A DNA stretch of 64,000 bases from Micromonospora purpureochromogenes (GCF_900091515.1 NZ_LT607410.1:5952001-6016000); one strand, 5' to 3'. Counted from the first letter of the stretch, positions 27,551-36,666 are shown. The notes: generated by a model from the sequence alone, not told the origin. A program made the numbers and translations.

Positions 27551-27638
27551 TAGCGCCCGCGCCGCCGGCGGTGGTGGCTGGTCGCGGTCGCTACAGAGCT
27601 GATGACGTAAACGATTCAGCATCGCCGCCGCGCAGGAG

Positions 27639-28046
27639 TCAGCCGTTCTGGCCGGTAGCCGGGCGGGGCCGGGGCACCTGCCGGTTGAAGCGCGGCGTGA
27701 GGGCGAGCACCAGGGCCTCCTTCTCCGCCTCCGGGTTCTCGGTCTCCTTCCAGCGGACGACGCACCGGTTCAGCCAGTGGGCGATGTCGCTGGCCGTCGC
27801 CACCGGCCCGGTCCGGTCGAGTTCCTGGCCGATCTGGTCGTGCAGCACCGACGAACCCCGGTTGCCAGTCAGGTGCTGGCGCAGCCGGTCCCGCAGGTTC
27901 CCGGTGCGGCCGACGTAGAGGACGGTGTCGCCCGCGAGCACCACGTGGACACCGGCCGCGCGGGGGGCGCCCTCCGCCGTGTCCATCGTGTACGGCAGGG
28001 CAGGCGTGAAGCCGGCGAGCAGGTCGCCGTACGCGATCTCGGTCAT
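27639..28046 (-). CDS. GIY-YIG nuclease family protein
   Basis: A 135-residue protein with the GIY-YIG-type core: GVHVVLAGDTVLYVGRTGNLRDRLRQHL, with the YVG and Arg of the active site, then ENPEAEKEALVLALTPRFNRQ, where a Glu could supply the metal ligand. The first Gly-Ile-Tyr is replaced by Gly-Val-His. It may be a DNA endonuclease of unknown target. It lies downstream of the SF1 helicase on the same strand with a 154-base gap. Confidence 0.8.
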   Translation of the reverse strand: MTEIAYGDLLAGFTPALPYTMDTAEGAPRAAGVHVVLAGDTVLYVGRTGNLRDRLRQHLTGNRGSSVLHDQIGQELDRTGPVATASDIAHWLNRCVVRWKETENPEAEKEALVLALTPRFNRQVPRPRPATGQNG

Positions 28047-28200
28047 CCCCGGACGGTAGCGAGGAAGGCGCCGTCCGGCAGCCCCGCCGCCTGCCTTCAG
28101 GGCTGGTCATCCACCGACTGTGGCCCAGTTCCGTTCCCTTGTCCTCCGCCGGGCGATTTGGTCGGCGGCCTCCGCCGTGAGGATCGCCGCCCCTGGCGGA

Positions 28201-29511
28201 CTACGACGCTCCCAGGTGCGCCAGCATCGTCTGGTTCGCGGCCCAGCCGTCCGGGAACTTGACTGGAACGTCGAGGTGCACCGACTCGGTCGAGGGGTGG
28301 GCGTCCAGCAGCTCGCCGATGCCCGCCCGCGCCACCACGACGCAGGCGTGCCGATGGCGGGACGCCAGCACGCAGAGTCGCCCCGACTCCAGGTGGAAGG
28401 CCTTGGCGTCCCGCCGCCCGGAGAGCGGGTGCAGCACGATCGTCACGTCGTACTCGCGGCCCTGGAGCCGGTTGGCGGTGTCGACGGTGACGCCCGCCCC
28501 GGCCTCGCCGAGGTGGGCACGGATGGCCGCGACCTGGTCGCGGTGCGCGGCCCCGACGGCGATCCGGTCGGCGGTGACCGGCGCGCCGGCCGGCGCGTGC
28601 TCGGAGACGGCGACAGCTCCCCGCCGCAACACCCGCAGCGCCAGCGCGGCGCACGCCGAGGCCGCCTCCGCGTCGGTGCGCAGGGTGTGCCGGGCCGGCA
28701 GTTCGTGCAGCGCCCACCCGGTGGTGGCGGCCAACTCGACCGCCGCGTCGAGCGCGTCCCCCGGTCCGGGCTCGGTGAACGACAACGCCCGGTCGTCGGG
28801 GCCGGTGCCCGCGCGGAAGCCGGTGAACGGGTAGAACGCCGCCGCGACCACCGGCGCCGCCGACGCCGGCAGCCGCCACGACACGGGCAGACGGTGGACG
28901 GGCAGCTCGGGGTTGTGCCGCAACAGCACCGCCACCGCCGACTGCATCGGATCCCAGGTCAGGCCGGTCCAGCGCGCGGTCTCGACGGTGGAGAACGGGT
29001 CGAGCTGGCCCGGGTCGCCCACGAACAGCGCCCGCTCGAACCGGCCGGCCACGCGCAGCAGGGCGTCCGAGCGCATCTGGTACGCCTCGTCGACGATCGC
29101 CCACGGCCAGGAACCCCCGGTGACGGTGGCCCACTTGGCAGCCGTACCGATGATGACGGCCGGGCCGCCGAGGTCGGCGACCTTCGCGGCGACCTTGACC
29201 GTCTCGTGCGCCTTCACCCGGTCGGACGGCCGGTAGTCGGCGGCGGAGAGGCGGCCGATGCGCAGCTCGGGGGCCTTGCGGGCGAGGCGGTCGATGAGGT
29301 CGTCGACCTGCTCGTTGGTCTGGGCGATGATGATCAGCGGCTCGCCGGCGGCGGCGAGCTCGACGGCGGCGCGGACGACGAGGGTCGACTTGCCGGCGCC
29401 GGGTGGCGAGTCGACCACCACGCCGCGGTGGGTGCCGGAGCGCAGGTCTGCCAGCACGGCGGTGATGACGCGCTCCGCTTCGACGGCGGGTGGCACCTCC
29501 AGCCCCAGCAT
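28201..29511 (-). CDS. SF1 helicase-like AAA ATPase
   Basis: A 436-residue helicase core of UPF1/RecD-like type. Walker A is VVVDSPPGAGKST (residues 31-43), motif II is WAIVDEAYQM, motif III is ALFVGDPGQLDPF, motif IV-like is HRLPVSWRLP, motif V is VDTANRLQGREYDVTIV and a motif VI-like segment is VLASRHRHACVVV. No accessory nuclease domain is present. It should use ATP to move on DNA or RNA. A decayed relative of its N-terminus and leader lies at 49354-49609, beside the left Z1 gene. ATG start with GGAGGGG upstream. Confidence 0.85.
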   Translation of the reverse strand: MLGLEVPPAVEAERVITAVLADLRSGTHRGVVVDSPPGAGKSTLVVRAAVELAAAGEPLIIIAQTNEQVDDLIDRLARKAPELRIGRLSAADYRPSDRVKAHETVKVAAKVADLGGPAVIIGTAAKWATVTGGSWPWAIVDEAYQMRSDALLRVAGRFERALFVGDPGQLDPFSTVETARWTGLTWDPMQSAVAVLLRHNPELPVHRLPVSWRLPASAAPVVAAAFYPFTGFRAGTGPDDRALSFTEPGPGDALDAAVELAATTGWALHELPARHTLRTDAEAASACAALALRVLRRGAVAVSEHAPAGAPVTADRIAVGAAHRDQVAAIRAHLGEAGAGVTVDTANRLQGREYDVTIVLHPLSGRRDAKAFHLESGRLCVLASRHRHACVVVARAGIGELLDAHPSTESVHLDVPVKFPDGWAANQTMLAHLGAS

Positions 29512-29574
29512 CGGCCCCTCCTTCCAGCGCCCCGCACACTACCGGCAACTGTTCCGCCGACCTTGGTCGAGCGC

Positions 29575-29778
29575 GTGAAGTTCCTCCGCTACGCCGAAGC
29601 GCGAGGCGACTACGACCAGTTCGTCGAGACCCTCAACGCGTCCGACCCCCACGGGAAGTGGTTTCGGCCAGCCCCGGCGGCGGGTGGCTCACTTACGGGA
29701 CGATGGAGCCGCCACGACGTCGGGAAATCGGTTAAGCGTCACCTGAGGGTTGTTGTAGAAAAACAGCGCTCAGGTTGA
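29575..29778 (+). CDS. Small hypothetical protein (doubtful)
   Basis: A possible 67-residue product from GTG, beginning KFLRYAEARGDYDQFVETLN. That first half looks like real protein with strong codon bias; the second half (after HGKWFRP) looks less coherent and may be out-of-frame or decayed. It could be a true small gene or a 3'-damaged remnant. No ribosome site is obvious. Confidence 0.3.
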   Translation: MKFLRYAEARGDYDQFVETLNASDPHGKWFRPAPAAGGSLTGRWSRHDVGKSVKRHLRVVVEKQRSG

Positions 29779-29971
29779 GGGTAAAGATTAGGGAAGATTA
29801 AGAATTCGATTAGCAGAGCCTTAGGTCCGCATAATTCCGGCACCCAATGTGCCCGCCTGACAGCGCAGTGAATTGGCGTCGCCGGCTCGTTGATTTCTTT
29901 GGGCCGTCCTCACTAATGTTGGTCAGCGTCCGTTCCGGATGTCGGTCTCCACCTGGAGCACCCCGGGACGG

Positions 29972-30105
29972 CCACCGCCGAGTCGCTGGACGTCACTGGC
30001 GTCGCCAGGCGAGCCGGGGAACCACCGCAGGTTTCGGGGTGAATCCGCATCAGCGGTAGGGCGCCTTCCACGCCCGAACCCGTCAGCTAACCCGGTAGGC
30101 GGTCG
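29972..30105 (+). promoter_or_regulatory. c-di-AMP (ydaO/yuaA-type) riboswitch
   Basis: The leader contains the conserved core blocks of this riboswitch class in order: GAGCCGGGGAACCA (from 30011), GGGGTGAATCCGC (from 30036), a GGTAGGGC block (from 30055) and CCGAACCCGTCAGCTAACCC (30074-30093) followed by GGTAGGCGG. CCGCC at 29975-29979 and GGCGG at 30098-30102 close the P1 helix. It ends about 50 bases before the start of an NlpC/P60 hydrolase gene, the typical target in actinobacteria, where ligand binding lowers expression of wall hydrolases. Confidence 0.88.
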
Positions 30106-30156
30106 AGGTCGGTGCACCGTGACGTGCGTCGGCCTCGAGTGGAAGGAGCCGAACCG

Positions 30157-31254
30157 TTGCCACCCGTGCGCACCCGCCCCGCCGGATCGCGTCTGTTCAC
30201 CAGAATCCTCGCCGTCGCGGCGGCGGCCATGGTGGCCGTCGGGCCAGCGGCCCCCGCACACGCCGCACCGTCGGCCGCCGATGTACAGCAGCAGATCGAA
30301 GCGGCGTGGCAAAAGCTCGAACCCGTCATCGAGCAGTACAACAAGGTCCGGTCGGAACTGGCCGCGAACCAGCGGAGATCGGCCGAACTGAGCCGGAGGA
30401 TCGAGCCGCTCGCCAAGTCGGTGGAGGTCAGCAGGACCCAGGTCCAGGAGATTGTGGCGGGGTACTACAAGCGGGAAAGGTCGCTTTCCACATTCAACGC
30501 CCTGCTGTCCCGCCGCTCGTCGCCGACAGCGTTGGGGGATCAGCTCGCGCTCGTGAATCAGGTGGCAGATTCGGAGCAGCGACAGATCACCGGGCTGTCG
30601 GCGCAGCAGGCGAGCTACGACGCCGACAAGGAGAAGGTCGACGCGCTGATCGCGATACAGCAGCGCCAGCAGGCCCAGTTGGCGGCTCGCAAGAAGGCCA
30701 TCGACGCCGAGATCAAGCGGCTGGATGCGCTACACAGCCAGATCGCCGCCACGGAGAAGGCCGCAGCGGCCAAGGCGGCCGCGGACGCCGCAGCGGCCAG
30801 AGCCGCAGCCACCGCGCAGACAGCCGCTACCACGAGCAGCACCTCACCCATCACGTCGACCAGTTCGCTGTTCATCGGTGGGAAGTGTCCCGCCGTCCCC
30901 AGCACGGGCAGCGGCGGCGTCGCGGCGAAAACCGCGTGCAATCAGATCGGGGAGCCGTACGTGTGGGCGGCCAACGGTCCCGACTCGTTCGACTGCTCCG
31001 GCCTGACCCAGTACGCGTGGGCTTCTGCCGGCGTGCAGCTGGACCATTACACAGGTTCTCAATGGACCTCAGGTGTGGCGGTGAGCAGAGCAAACCTTCG
31101 CACGGGTGACCTCGTCTTCTTCTACTCCGATCACCATCACATGGGTATCTACGTCGGCAACGGGCTGATCGTCCACGCCCCGCACACCGGGGACGTGGTC
31201 CGAATGGCCCAGCTGGCGAATATGCCGTACAGCGGTGCTCGCCGCCCCGGCTGA
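30157..31254 (+). CDS. Secreted NlpC/P60 peptidoglycan endopeptidase (RipA-like)
   Basis: A 365-residue exported wall hydrolase. A signal peptide (cleaved near AAPAHA) precedes a long coiled coil (about 38-230, rich in Ala/Gln/Lys with a Met-poor heptad pattern). A low-complexity Ala/Thr linker leads to the NlpC/P60 domain (about 255-365): Cys in SFDCSGLTQYAW, His in FYSDHHHMGIYVGNG and a polar third residue in IVHAPHTGDV. It cleaves peptide stems; the coiled coil probably docks it to an activator such as FtsX. Start: TTG at 30157 with AAGGAG eight bases upstream. Controlled by the riboswitch just upstream. Confidence 0.9.
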   Translation: MPPVRTRPAGSRLFTRILAVAAAAMVAVGPAAPAHAAPSAADVQQQIEAAWQKLEPVIEQYNKVRSELAANQRRSAELSRRIEPLAKSVEVSRTQVQEIVAGYYKRERSLSTFNALLSRRSSPTALGDQLALVNQVADSEQRQITGLSAQQASYDADKEKVDALIAIQQRQQAQLAARKKAIDAEIKRLDALHSQIAATEKAAAAKAAADAAAARAAATAQTAATTSSTSPITSTSSLFIGGKCPAVPSTGSGGVAAKTACNQIGEPYVWAANGPDSFDCSGLTQYAWASAGVQLDHYTGSQWTSGVAVSRANLRTGDLVFFYSDHHHMGIYVGNGLIVHAPHTGDVVRMAQLANMPYSGARRPG

Positions 31255-31457
31255 CCCGCCCGACGATCCACGCCGCTCCACAACCCATCGCAAGAAAGCG
31301 ACATGATTGACGACCACGGCGACCGCGGCGTTGGCGGGCACGAGCCCGCCGGCGGTGCTCCGGCTCCGGGGCGTCACTCTGGAGGTCGATGCCGGCGCCC
31401 GACCTGATCGCCAAGAACGGCGCCAGACCGAACGGGGCCCCCGCTCGGGGACGATGC

Positions 31458-32537
31458 CTACGGCGTGCCGGGAAGCCGGACCGTGACGAGGAGACCGCCG
31501 ACGGGGCTGGGGACGAGGTCGAGGGCCCCGTCGTGGGCGCGGACGATGCTGTGCACGATGGCCAGGCCGAGGCCGACGCCGGCGTGTTCGTCGGTGCGTA
31601 CGCGTTCTGTTCCGCGCTGGAAGGGTTCGGTGAGGGTCGGTACCAGTTCCGGTGGGAGCCGACGACCCGTGTTCTCGACCCGCAGCACGCTCGTGTCGCC
31701 GTGCGCCTCGGTGTGGACCGTCACGGTGCCGCCGGCGGGGAGGTTGTGGACGATGGCGTTCTGGACGAGGTTCGTCACCATCCGCGACAGGAGTTCGGCG
31801 GAGCCGCTGGTCTGGGCCGCTTCGCCGGTGACGTCCAGCGTGATCCGGCGCTGTTCGGCAAGGGAAAGCAGCGTTTCGGCGGCTTCTTCGGCGATGAGGG
31901 AGAGGTCGACGCTCTCGCGGGTGAAGTTTCCGCGGTCGCCGCGGCTGAGCAGCAGGAGGGCCTCGGTGAGGTCGATCGCCCGCTGATTGACGGCGTGCAG
32001 GCGTTCGATGAGTTCGCCCCGGACTCGCGTGGGATCCTTGCGGGCGACGTCGAGCAGTGTCCGCGAGATCGCCAGCGGGGTGCGCAGTTCGTGGGAGGCG
32101 TTCGCGGCGAACCTCTGCTGCTCGGCGACGTGGGACTCGAGTTGTTCGAGCATCGAGTCGAACGCGTCGGAGAGTTCACGGAATTCGTCCTGGCGGCCCT
32201 TCATGCGAATCCGGTGGGACAGCGACCCCCTCCCGGCCATCCGTGCCGCATCCGTGATCCGTGTGAGTGGTGCGAGCATCCGGCCGGCGAGGATCCATCC
32301 CCCGACGAGCCCGAACACGAGCAGGAAGACCATCGCCACGGCCGCGGCGGGGGCGAAGGTGTGTATAAGGAGGTAGCGGTTGGGCGAGATCCCGAGAAGG
32401 CCCTGGGAGGTGTCGGGTACGTAGCGCAGCAGGAACACCCACACCACGGCCAGCAGGAGAGCGACGGCGACGGCGAGGAACCCGGCATAGCTGAGGGTGA
32501 GTTTCAATCGGGCGCTGAGCCCTCGGCTTCTATGCAT
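31458..32537 (-). CDS. Sensor histidine kinase (HAMP-HisKA-HATPase)
   Basis: A 359-residue membrane kinase. Two transmembrane helices (LTLSYAGFLAVAVALLLAVVW and FAPAAAVAMVFLLVFGLVGGW) flank a short extracellular loop, then a HAMP domain (AGRMLAPLTRITDAARMAG), HisKA (QQRFAANASHELRTPLAISR, phospho-His in ASHELRTP) and HATPase_c (NLVQNAIVHN, then HAGVGLGLAIVHSIV). The short loop suggests sensing in or near the membrane. Its start overlaps the regulator's stop by eight bases, so they are a coupled pair. Confidence 0.93.
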   Translation of the reverse strand: MHRSRGLSARLKLTLSYAGFLAVAVALLLAVVWVFLLRYVPDTSQGLLGISPNRYLLIHTFAPAAAVAMVFLLVFGLVGGWILAGRMLAPLTRITDAARMAGRGSLSHRIRMKGRQDEFRELSDAFDSMLEQLESHVAEQQRFAANASHELRTPLAISRTLLDVARKDPTRVRGELIERLHAVNQRAIDLTEALLLLSRGDRGNFTRESVDLSLIAEEAAETLLSLAEQRRITLDVTGEAAQTSGSAELLSRMVTNLVQNAIVHNLPAGGTVTVHTEAHGDTSVLRVENTGRRLPPELVPTLTEPFQRGTERVRTDEHAGVGLGLAIVHSIVRAHDGALDLVPSPVGGLLVTVRLPGTP

Positions 32538-33240
32538 GCGTACTGCCGGGTCGGGCGGCGTCGGGGTCGGTGGTGTCCGCGCCGTTGTCGATCCGGTAGC
32601 CGACGCCGGGCACGGTGGCGATGATCCATGGCTCGCCGAGCCGTTTGCGCAGTGCGGAGACGGTGATGCGCACGGCGTTGGTGAGGGGGTTGGCGTTCTC
32701 GTCCCAGGCCCGTTCCAGCAGCTCCTCGGCGCTGACGACCCCGCCCTCGGCGGCGACGAGGACCTCCAGCACGGCGAACTGCTTGCGGGTGAGCGCGATG
32801 TAGCGTTCGTCGCGGAAGACCTCCCGGCGGAAGGGGTCGAGCCGCAGGCCCGCGATCTCGCGGACCGGCGGCCGGGCGTACGCGCGTCTGCGGTCGAGCG
32901 CCCTCAGCCGCAGGACGAGCTCCCGCAGCTCGAACGGTTTGGTGAGGTAGTCGTCGGCGCCGAGCTCAAAGCCCGAAGCCTTGTCGTCGATCCGGTCGGC
33001 AGCGGTGAGCATGAGGATCGGGATGCCGCTACCGGAGGCGACGATGCGCCGGGCGACCTCGTCGCCGGAGGGGCCGGGGATGTCGCGGTCGAGGACCGCG
33101 AGGTCGTAGGAGTTGACGCTGAGCAGTTCCAAGGCGGAGTCGCCGTCGCCGGCGATGTCGGCGGCAATCGCCTCCAGCCGCAGACCGTCACGAACGGCTT
33201 CGGCCAGGTAGGGCTCGTCCTCCACGATCAGTACGCGCAT
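32530..33240 (-). CDS. OmpR-family response regulator
   Basis: A 236-residue regulator. The receiver shows VLIVEDEPYLAEAV, Asp in LAVLDRDIPGPSG, MLTAADRIDD and YLTKPFELRELVLR. The winged-helix output domain is typical (YIALTRKQFAVLEVLVA, NAVRITVSALRKRLG, IATVPGVGYRID). With its kinase and the VanZ-like gene upstream on the same strand it forms a cassette reminiscent of glycopeptide-response loci (inference). Confidence 0.93.
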   Translation of the reverse strand: MRVLIVEDEPYLAEAVRDGLRLEAIAADIAGDGDSALELLSVNSYDLAVLDRDIPGPSGDEVARRIVASGSGIPILMLTAADRIDDKASGFELGADDYLTKPFELRELVLRLRALDRRRAYARPPVREIAGLRLDPFRREVFRDERYIALTRKQFAVLEVLVAAEGGVVSAEELLERAWDENANPLTNAVRITVSALRKRLGEPWIIATVPGVGYRIDNGADTTDPDAARPGSTHA

Positions 33241-33298
33241 GCCGGAAGCCTATTGTCAGCAAAAACTACCGCCGACGTGCGCATACCGGACACGCTCC

Positions 33299-34003
33299 TC
33301 AGCCTGCCGATGCCGGCGCGGGGAGAGGCTGGTCCGACGGCACCTCCGCCATCGTGCGCCACCAGTGGCGCGACGCCAGCGCGGCCAGCACGGCGCCGGC
33401 GGCGTTGACCAGTACGTCATCCACGGAGGACACCCGGTCCAGCCGCAGGACGTACTGTGCGGTTTCGACCAGGACCGAGCAGCCTGCCCCGAGCGCCAGG
33501 ATCCGCGGCACGGACGCCAGCGCCGCGAACCGCATCGGAGCGAAGAACCCCAGCGCCGCGAAGATCAGCAGGTTGCCGACGATCCCGACCGGCCCCATCG
33601 TGACCAGGTCCCGCAGCGGGACCAGACTCACCCGACCGGGGACGATGCCGGCCCCAAGGCCCGGCATCATGGTCATCCAAACGAACGGCACCGTCCCGTG
33701 GACCATGCCCACCTCGGCCAGCGACATCCGCCACGCCCATGTGACGCCGGCGGCACGCCGACGGCGCGCCAAAGCCCACACCACCAGAGCGGCCAACGGC
33801 AGCGCAACCAGCACCATGAGCAGCACCCCGTTGAACGTATCGAAGCAGCCGTGCCACCTCCCGGCCATGCACCTCGGAGCGGACATCATGAGCGGCCGCC
33901 GCACGGCGAACGCGACGCTCGCCACGCCCAGGATCGCCAGGCTGACAAGCACGGTCCTGCGCGTGCGGCGAGGCGGTGCTGACAGGGATGCGCTGTGGTT
34001 CAT
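33299..34003 (-). CDS. VanZ-family membrane protein
   Basis: A 234-residue protein with about five hydrophobic segments. The VanZ signature is clear: VSLVPLRDLVTMGPVGIVGNLLIFAALGFF, then LALGAGCSVLVETAQYVLRLDRVSSVDDVLVNAAGAVL. VanZ relatives give low-level teicoplanin tolerance in some systems; elsewhere the role is unknown. It lies 58 bases upstream of the two-component pair. ATG start, weak ribosome site. Confidence 0.88.
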   Translation of the reverse strand: MNHSASLSAPPRRTRRTVLVSLAILGVASVAFAVRRPLMMSAPRCMAGRWHGCFDTFNGVLLMVLVALPLAALVVWALARRRRAAGVTWAWRMSLAEVGMVHGTVPFVWMTMMPGLGAGIVPGRVSLVPLRDLVTMGPVGIVGNLLIFAALGFFAPMRFAALASVPRILALGAGCSVLVETAQYVLRLDRVSSVDDVLVNAAGAVLAALASRHWWRTMAEVPSDQPLPAPASAG

Positions 34004-34335
34004 GCCGCCATTAGAAACGGAGGGCCGTTGCGGTGGCGTATGCGATTTTGGATACGTCCGCGATACACGGACCCGGCGTCGTCGCCCGGCACCTCTGCCG
34101 CGACCAGAGCCCGCAGCCGGCTGTCGACATCGACGGGCAACCGGTCCACGACCCGGACGGTCAGCGCTTGCTCGACCCGGTGCAGCGCGGAGCGCACGAT
34201 CCGGTCGATCCGCCCGGCCACCGGCGGCTCGATCCGCTCCGTCCGGCAGCGCACCAGCAGCTGGAGCCACCGGGCACCGTCGAAGAGCAGCGACCGGTCG
34301 AGAGTGACCCTGAGCAGGGGGAGGTCCGCTGCGGC
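34004..34335 (-). pseudogene. Decayed Tn3-family transposase fragment
   Basis: The minus strand encodes LLVRCRTERIEPPVAGRIDR, then IVRSALHRVEQALTVRVVDR and LPVDVDSRLRALVAAE before running into unrelated sequence. This matches the N-terminal/middle part of actinobacterial Tn3-family transposases as I remember it. No catalytic DDE region or terminal repeats are visible. It is a remnant in the 509-base gap between the VanZ gene and the next gene; 34336-34512 holds nothing else I can name. Confidence 0.5.
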
Positions 34336-34512
34336 CAGCCAAGGTGGAACCCGACGAGGCGAAGAGCGTTTCGCAGCGTTCCGCGACGGGCTGGAACCCG
34401 TCGAACAGCGCGGTCAGCGACGGCGTCTGACCCCGCCCCGCTACGGGCGGAGCCTGACGCGGCACAGCGGTCGACAGAGCGGCACGGCCAGGGCGTTAGC
34501 GCGCTGGCCAGT

Positions 34513-36021
34513 TCAGGCATATGCCAGGGCGAGGCTGCGGTGTTCGGGGTCGTCGGTGCGCTCGGCCAGGGCCCGCAACTCGCCCGAGGCGGTGTCGGGG
34601 TGGTGTGCGCACCAGGCGTGCATGAGGGCGGCGGCGGTTTCCGGCGGGCTCCCGGTGGCGGTGGCGACCACCACCTCCGCTGTCTCCTCCAGCATCTGGT
34701 CGAGGGTCGGCACGGTCACGCCCAGCTCCCGCAGGTGCCCGGCGAGCAGACCGACACCCAAGGGCGTCAGTACGGCGGCAGCCGCATCCTTGTCGATCGC
34801 CCCGAGCATGGCCAGCTGGTCGAGCAGTCGATCGGTGTCATTGTCGGCGAGCTGGCGCCAGCCCCGCTCCTGCTCCTCGCTTCCGGGGTCGAGCCCCAGT
34901 CCGTCGCATGCCGCCTGGTAAGCGAGCTGCCGCAACTCGTCGATCGCCACAGGCTCCGGCGCGATGTACAGGGCCATGGTCACGGCGAACACCGCATCGT
35001 CGAACCGCCACCGCAGCACCGACTCAACCCACCCGCTCCCGCAGACCGCCTCGCCGAGCTCGAACAGTGCGGTGAAGGCCCGCCGGGCCAGCGCGAGCGG
35101 GTCCGCCAGCACCTTCGCCGCGCTCTTGACCGGCACCAGCCGTCCCTTCACCGCCCGTACGACGCGGGCCGCCCGGGCCCAGGCCACCAGCACGCTGAGC
35201 TCGTACAGCTCATCGCTGCTGCGGGTCTTGAAGACCCGGTCGCCGATCGCGGGGTCGATGACGTCGCCGGTTTCCAGCAGCGCCACGAGTTCCCGCGCGT
35301 CGGCCAGCCGCAGCCGGCCGGTGGTGGTGAGGGTCCGCCCGTCACCGAGCCACCGCAGCAGCTCCCGCAGCCGGCCTACGACAACCGACTCGGCGGCCAG
35401 TCCGCGGAGGGTGTCGTCGTCGGGCACGGCCACCAGCGGCAGCGGCGGATGAGGGTCGGAATTCGCGCCGAGCACGTGGTTGGCCATCACCTGGTTGAGC
35501 AGGTCCTCGTCGACGGCGATCCGGCCGGCGTGCAGATCCGCGATGAACCGCTCGGCGGCCGCCTGATCGGTGAGGTCGACGCCCTCGTGCAGCATCCGGC
35601 TGGTCCAGAACTTCGCGAGCCCGTACCGGCTCTGGTCCGCCATCGCGTCGGCGAACGGCGCGGCGAGCTTGTCCAAGGCGACGTGCAGCAGGTGCCGGTC
35701 GGCGCAGCGTCGGTCGGCGAGGTCCTGGTCGAATAGGAAGTCGACGAAGGCGCGTGCGGTCGGCGTGACGGAGTCCCACTGCTCCGGCGGCAACGTCACC
35801 TGGCGGGGGAACCAGTCGAGCAGCGCCTCGTCCAGGTCCTCGGGTTGCCACCGTCCGAGAAGGCCGTCACCGTCGGCCCAGCGGTGGTCGAGCAGCGACT
35901 CGACGACGAACGCGTCGACCGGCCGGCGGTGCCGCCGCGCCCAACGGTCGAACCGCCGCACCAGCCGGTCGCGGGCGGAGATGAAGATCTGGTCCGGTGC
36001 CGAGGTGTAGACCATCCGCAT
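34513..36021 (-). CDS. Hypothetical protein, possibly 3'-truncated
   Basis: A 502-residue soluble, mostly helical protein that I do not recognise. Conserved-looking parts are VDAFVVESLLDHRWADGDGL and WQPEDLDEALLDWFPRQVTL near the N-terminus. The last residues (HHPDTASGELRALAERTDDP, EHRSLALAYA) look like the start of a HEAT-like repeat that stops abruptly beside the transposase remnant, so the C-terminus may have been lost. The ATG was chosen because the upstream extension is low-complexity. Confidence 0.6.
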   Translation of the reverse strand: MRMVYTSAPDQIFISARDRLVRRFDRWARRHRRPVDAFVVESLLDHRWADGDGLLGRWQPEDLDEALLDWFPRQVTLPPEQWDSVTPTARAFVDFLFDQDLADRRCADRHLLHVALDKLAAPFADAMADQSRYGLAKFWTSRMLHEGVDLTDQAAAERFIADLHAGRIAVDEDLLNQVMANHVLGANSDPHPPLPLVAVPDDDTLRGLAAESVVVGRLRELLRWLGDGRTLTTTGRLRLADARELVALLETGDVIDPAIGDRVFKTRSSDELYELSVLVAWARAARVVRAVKGRLVPVKSAAKVLADPLALARRAFTALFELGEAVCGSGWVESVLRWRFDDAVFAVTMALYIAPEPVAIDELRQLAYQAACDGLGLDPGSEEQERGWRQLADNDTDRLLDQLAMLGAIDKDAAAAVLTPLGVGLLAGHLRELGVTVPTLDQMLEETAEVVVATATGSPPETAAALMHAWCAHHPDTASGELRALAERTDDPEHRSLALAYA

Positions 36022-36151
36022 GACGGTCGACACTACCGGCAGAGGCGGCTGGAGCGGGTCATCAACCAGCGGGGCATCGCCCGCCCCGGCACCACTGACA
36101 TCGACCCGTGCGCCACCCGTAACCCGAAGTCTTGATCGACTGCCGCCGGGG

Positions 36152-36191
36152 GGGTGCGGCCGGCGCCCATCGTGTGGAGCCGGCCGCACCC
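36152..36191. terminator. 12-bp hairpin in a gene-poor gap
   Basis: Bases 36152-36163 pair perfectly with 36180-36191 around a 16-base loop. It lies beyond the glycosidase remnant read on the minus strand and could have terminated it. Confidence 0.55.
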
Positions 36192-36241
36192 GGTGTTGAG
36201 TACGGACGTGCCGCTGCTACGGCTCTCGTCGGTAGCGGCGG

Positions 36242-36412
36242 TCAGTTCCCGCTGCGGTACGGGCCATCCACGAATACGAGCGCGTCACCGACGGCCCGCT
36301 CCGTCCCGCTCGGGCGGTTGACCAGCGCACCCTGGACGGCCATCGCGGCGGGTCCCCCGCCGTCAAGGTTGACCGCGTCGTATATCGCAGGCCACCCCGC
36401 TGCGGCCGTCAC
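36242..36412 (-). pseudogene. C-terminal remnant of a phosphodiester glycosidase (NAGPA-like)
   Basis: Translating the minus strand from 36412 gives an open frame containing AVNLDGGGPAAMAVQGALVN and RPSGTERAVGDALVF, ending in a stop at 36242. The NLDGGG motif followed by a Met and by an Asn-Arg-Pro-Ser turn is the C-terminal signature of the NAGPA domain (PF09992). There is no start or upstream part, so only the last ~55 codons survive. It occupies much of the 387-base gap between the neighbouring genes. Confidence 0.6.
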
Positions 36413-36666
36413 TCCTCACTGCGGATAGCGCAGGCGACGTGATCGGACTGCCAGGTGCGCAGGGCCCGCTTGATGCGCTGGTTCTCGGCGCGTACGTCTT
36501 CGAGTTGGCGGGACCGCTTTCCCAGCTCGAAGGCGAGCCGGTGCAGCAGCGCGTCGACGTCGCGGTAGCCACGCCGCCCGCGCCTGGTCAGCGGCAGCGG
36601 CACAGTGGTGATCCGGTCAGGGGTGAACGGACCGCGCAGGGCTTGGCGGCTGCGGTGGACGGTCAT
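36409..36666 (-). CDS. DivIVA-like coiled-coil protein
   Basis: An 85-residue protein. The segment LTRRGRRGYRDVDALLHRLA matches the DivIVA-type membrane-tethering/crossed-loop motif (RGY-x-x-VDALL), followed by a short coiled coil (ELGKRSRQLEDVRAENQRIK). The ATG overlaps the stop of the globin-reductase gene (ATGA), so it is the last gene of a three-gene operon. It may localise the reductase (inference). Confidence 0.65.
   Translation of the reverse strand: MTVHRSRQALRGPFTPDRITTVPLPLTRRGRRGYRDVDALLHRLAFELGKRSRQLEDVRAENQRIKRALRTWQSDHVACAIRSEE

Noticed and set aside
27639..29511. Helicase plus GIY-YIG nuclease as a two-gene defence system
   Set aside because: They are adjacent on one strand but separated by 154 bases without coupling, and both families are common singly; evidence is too thin for a claim.
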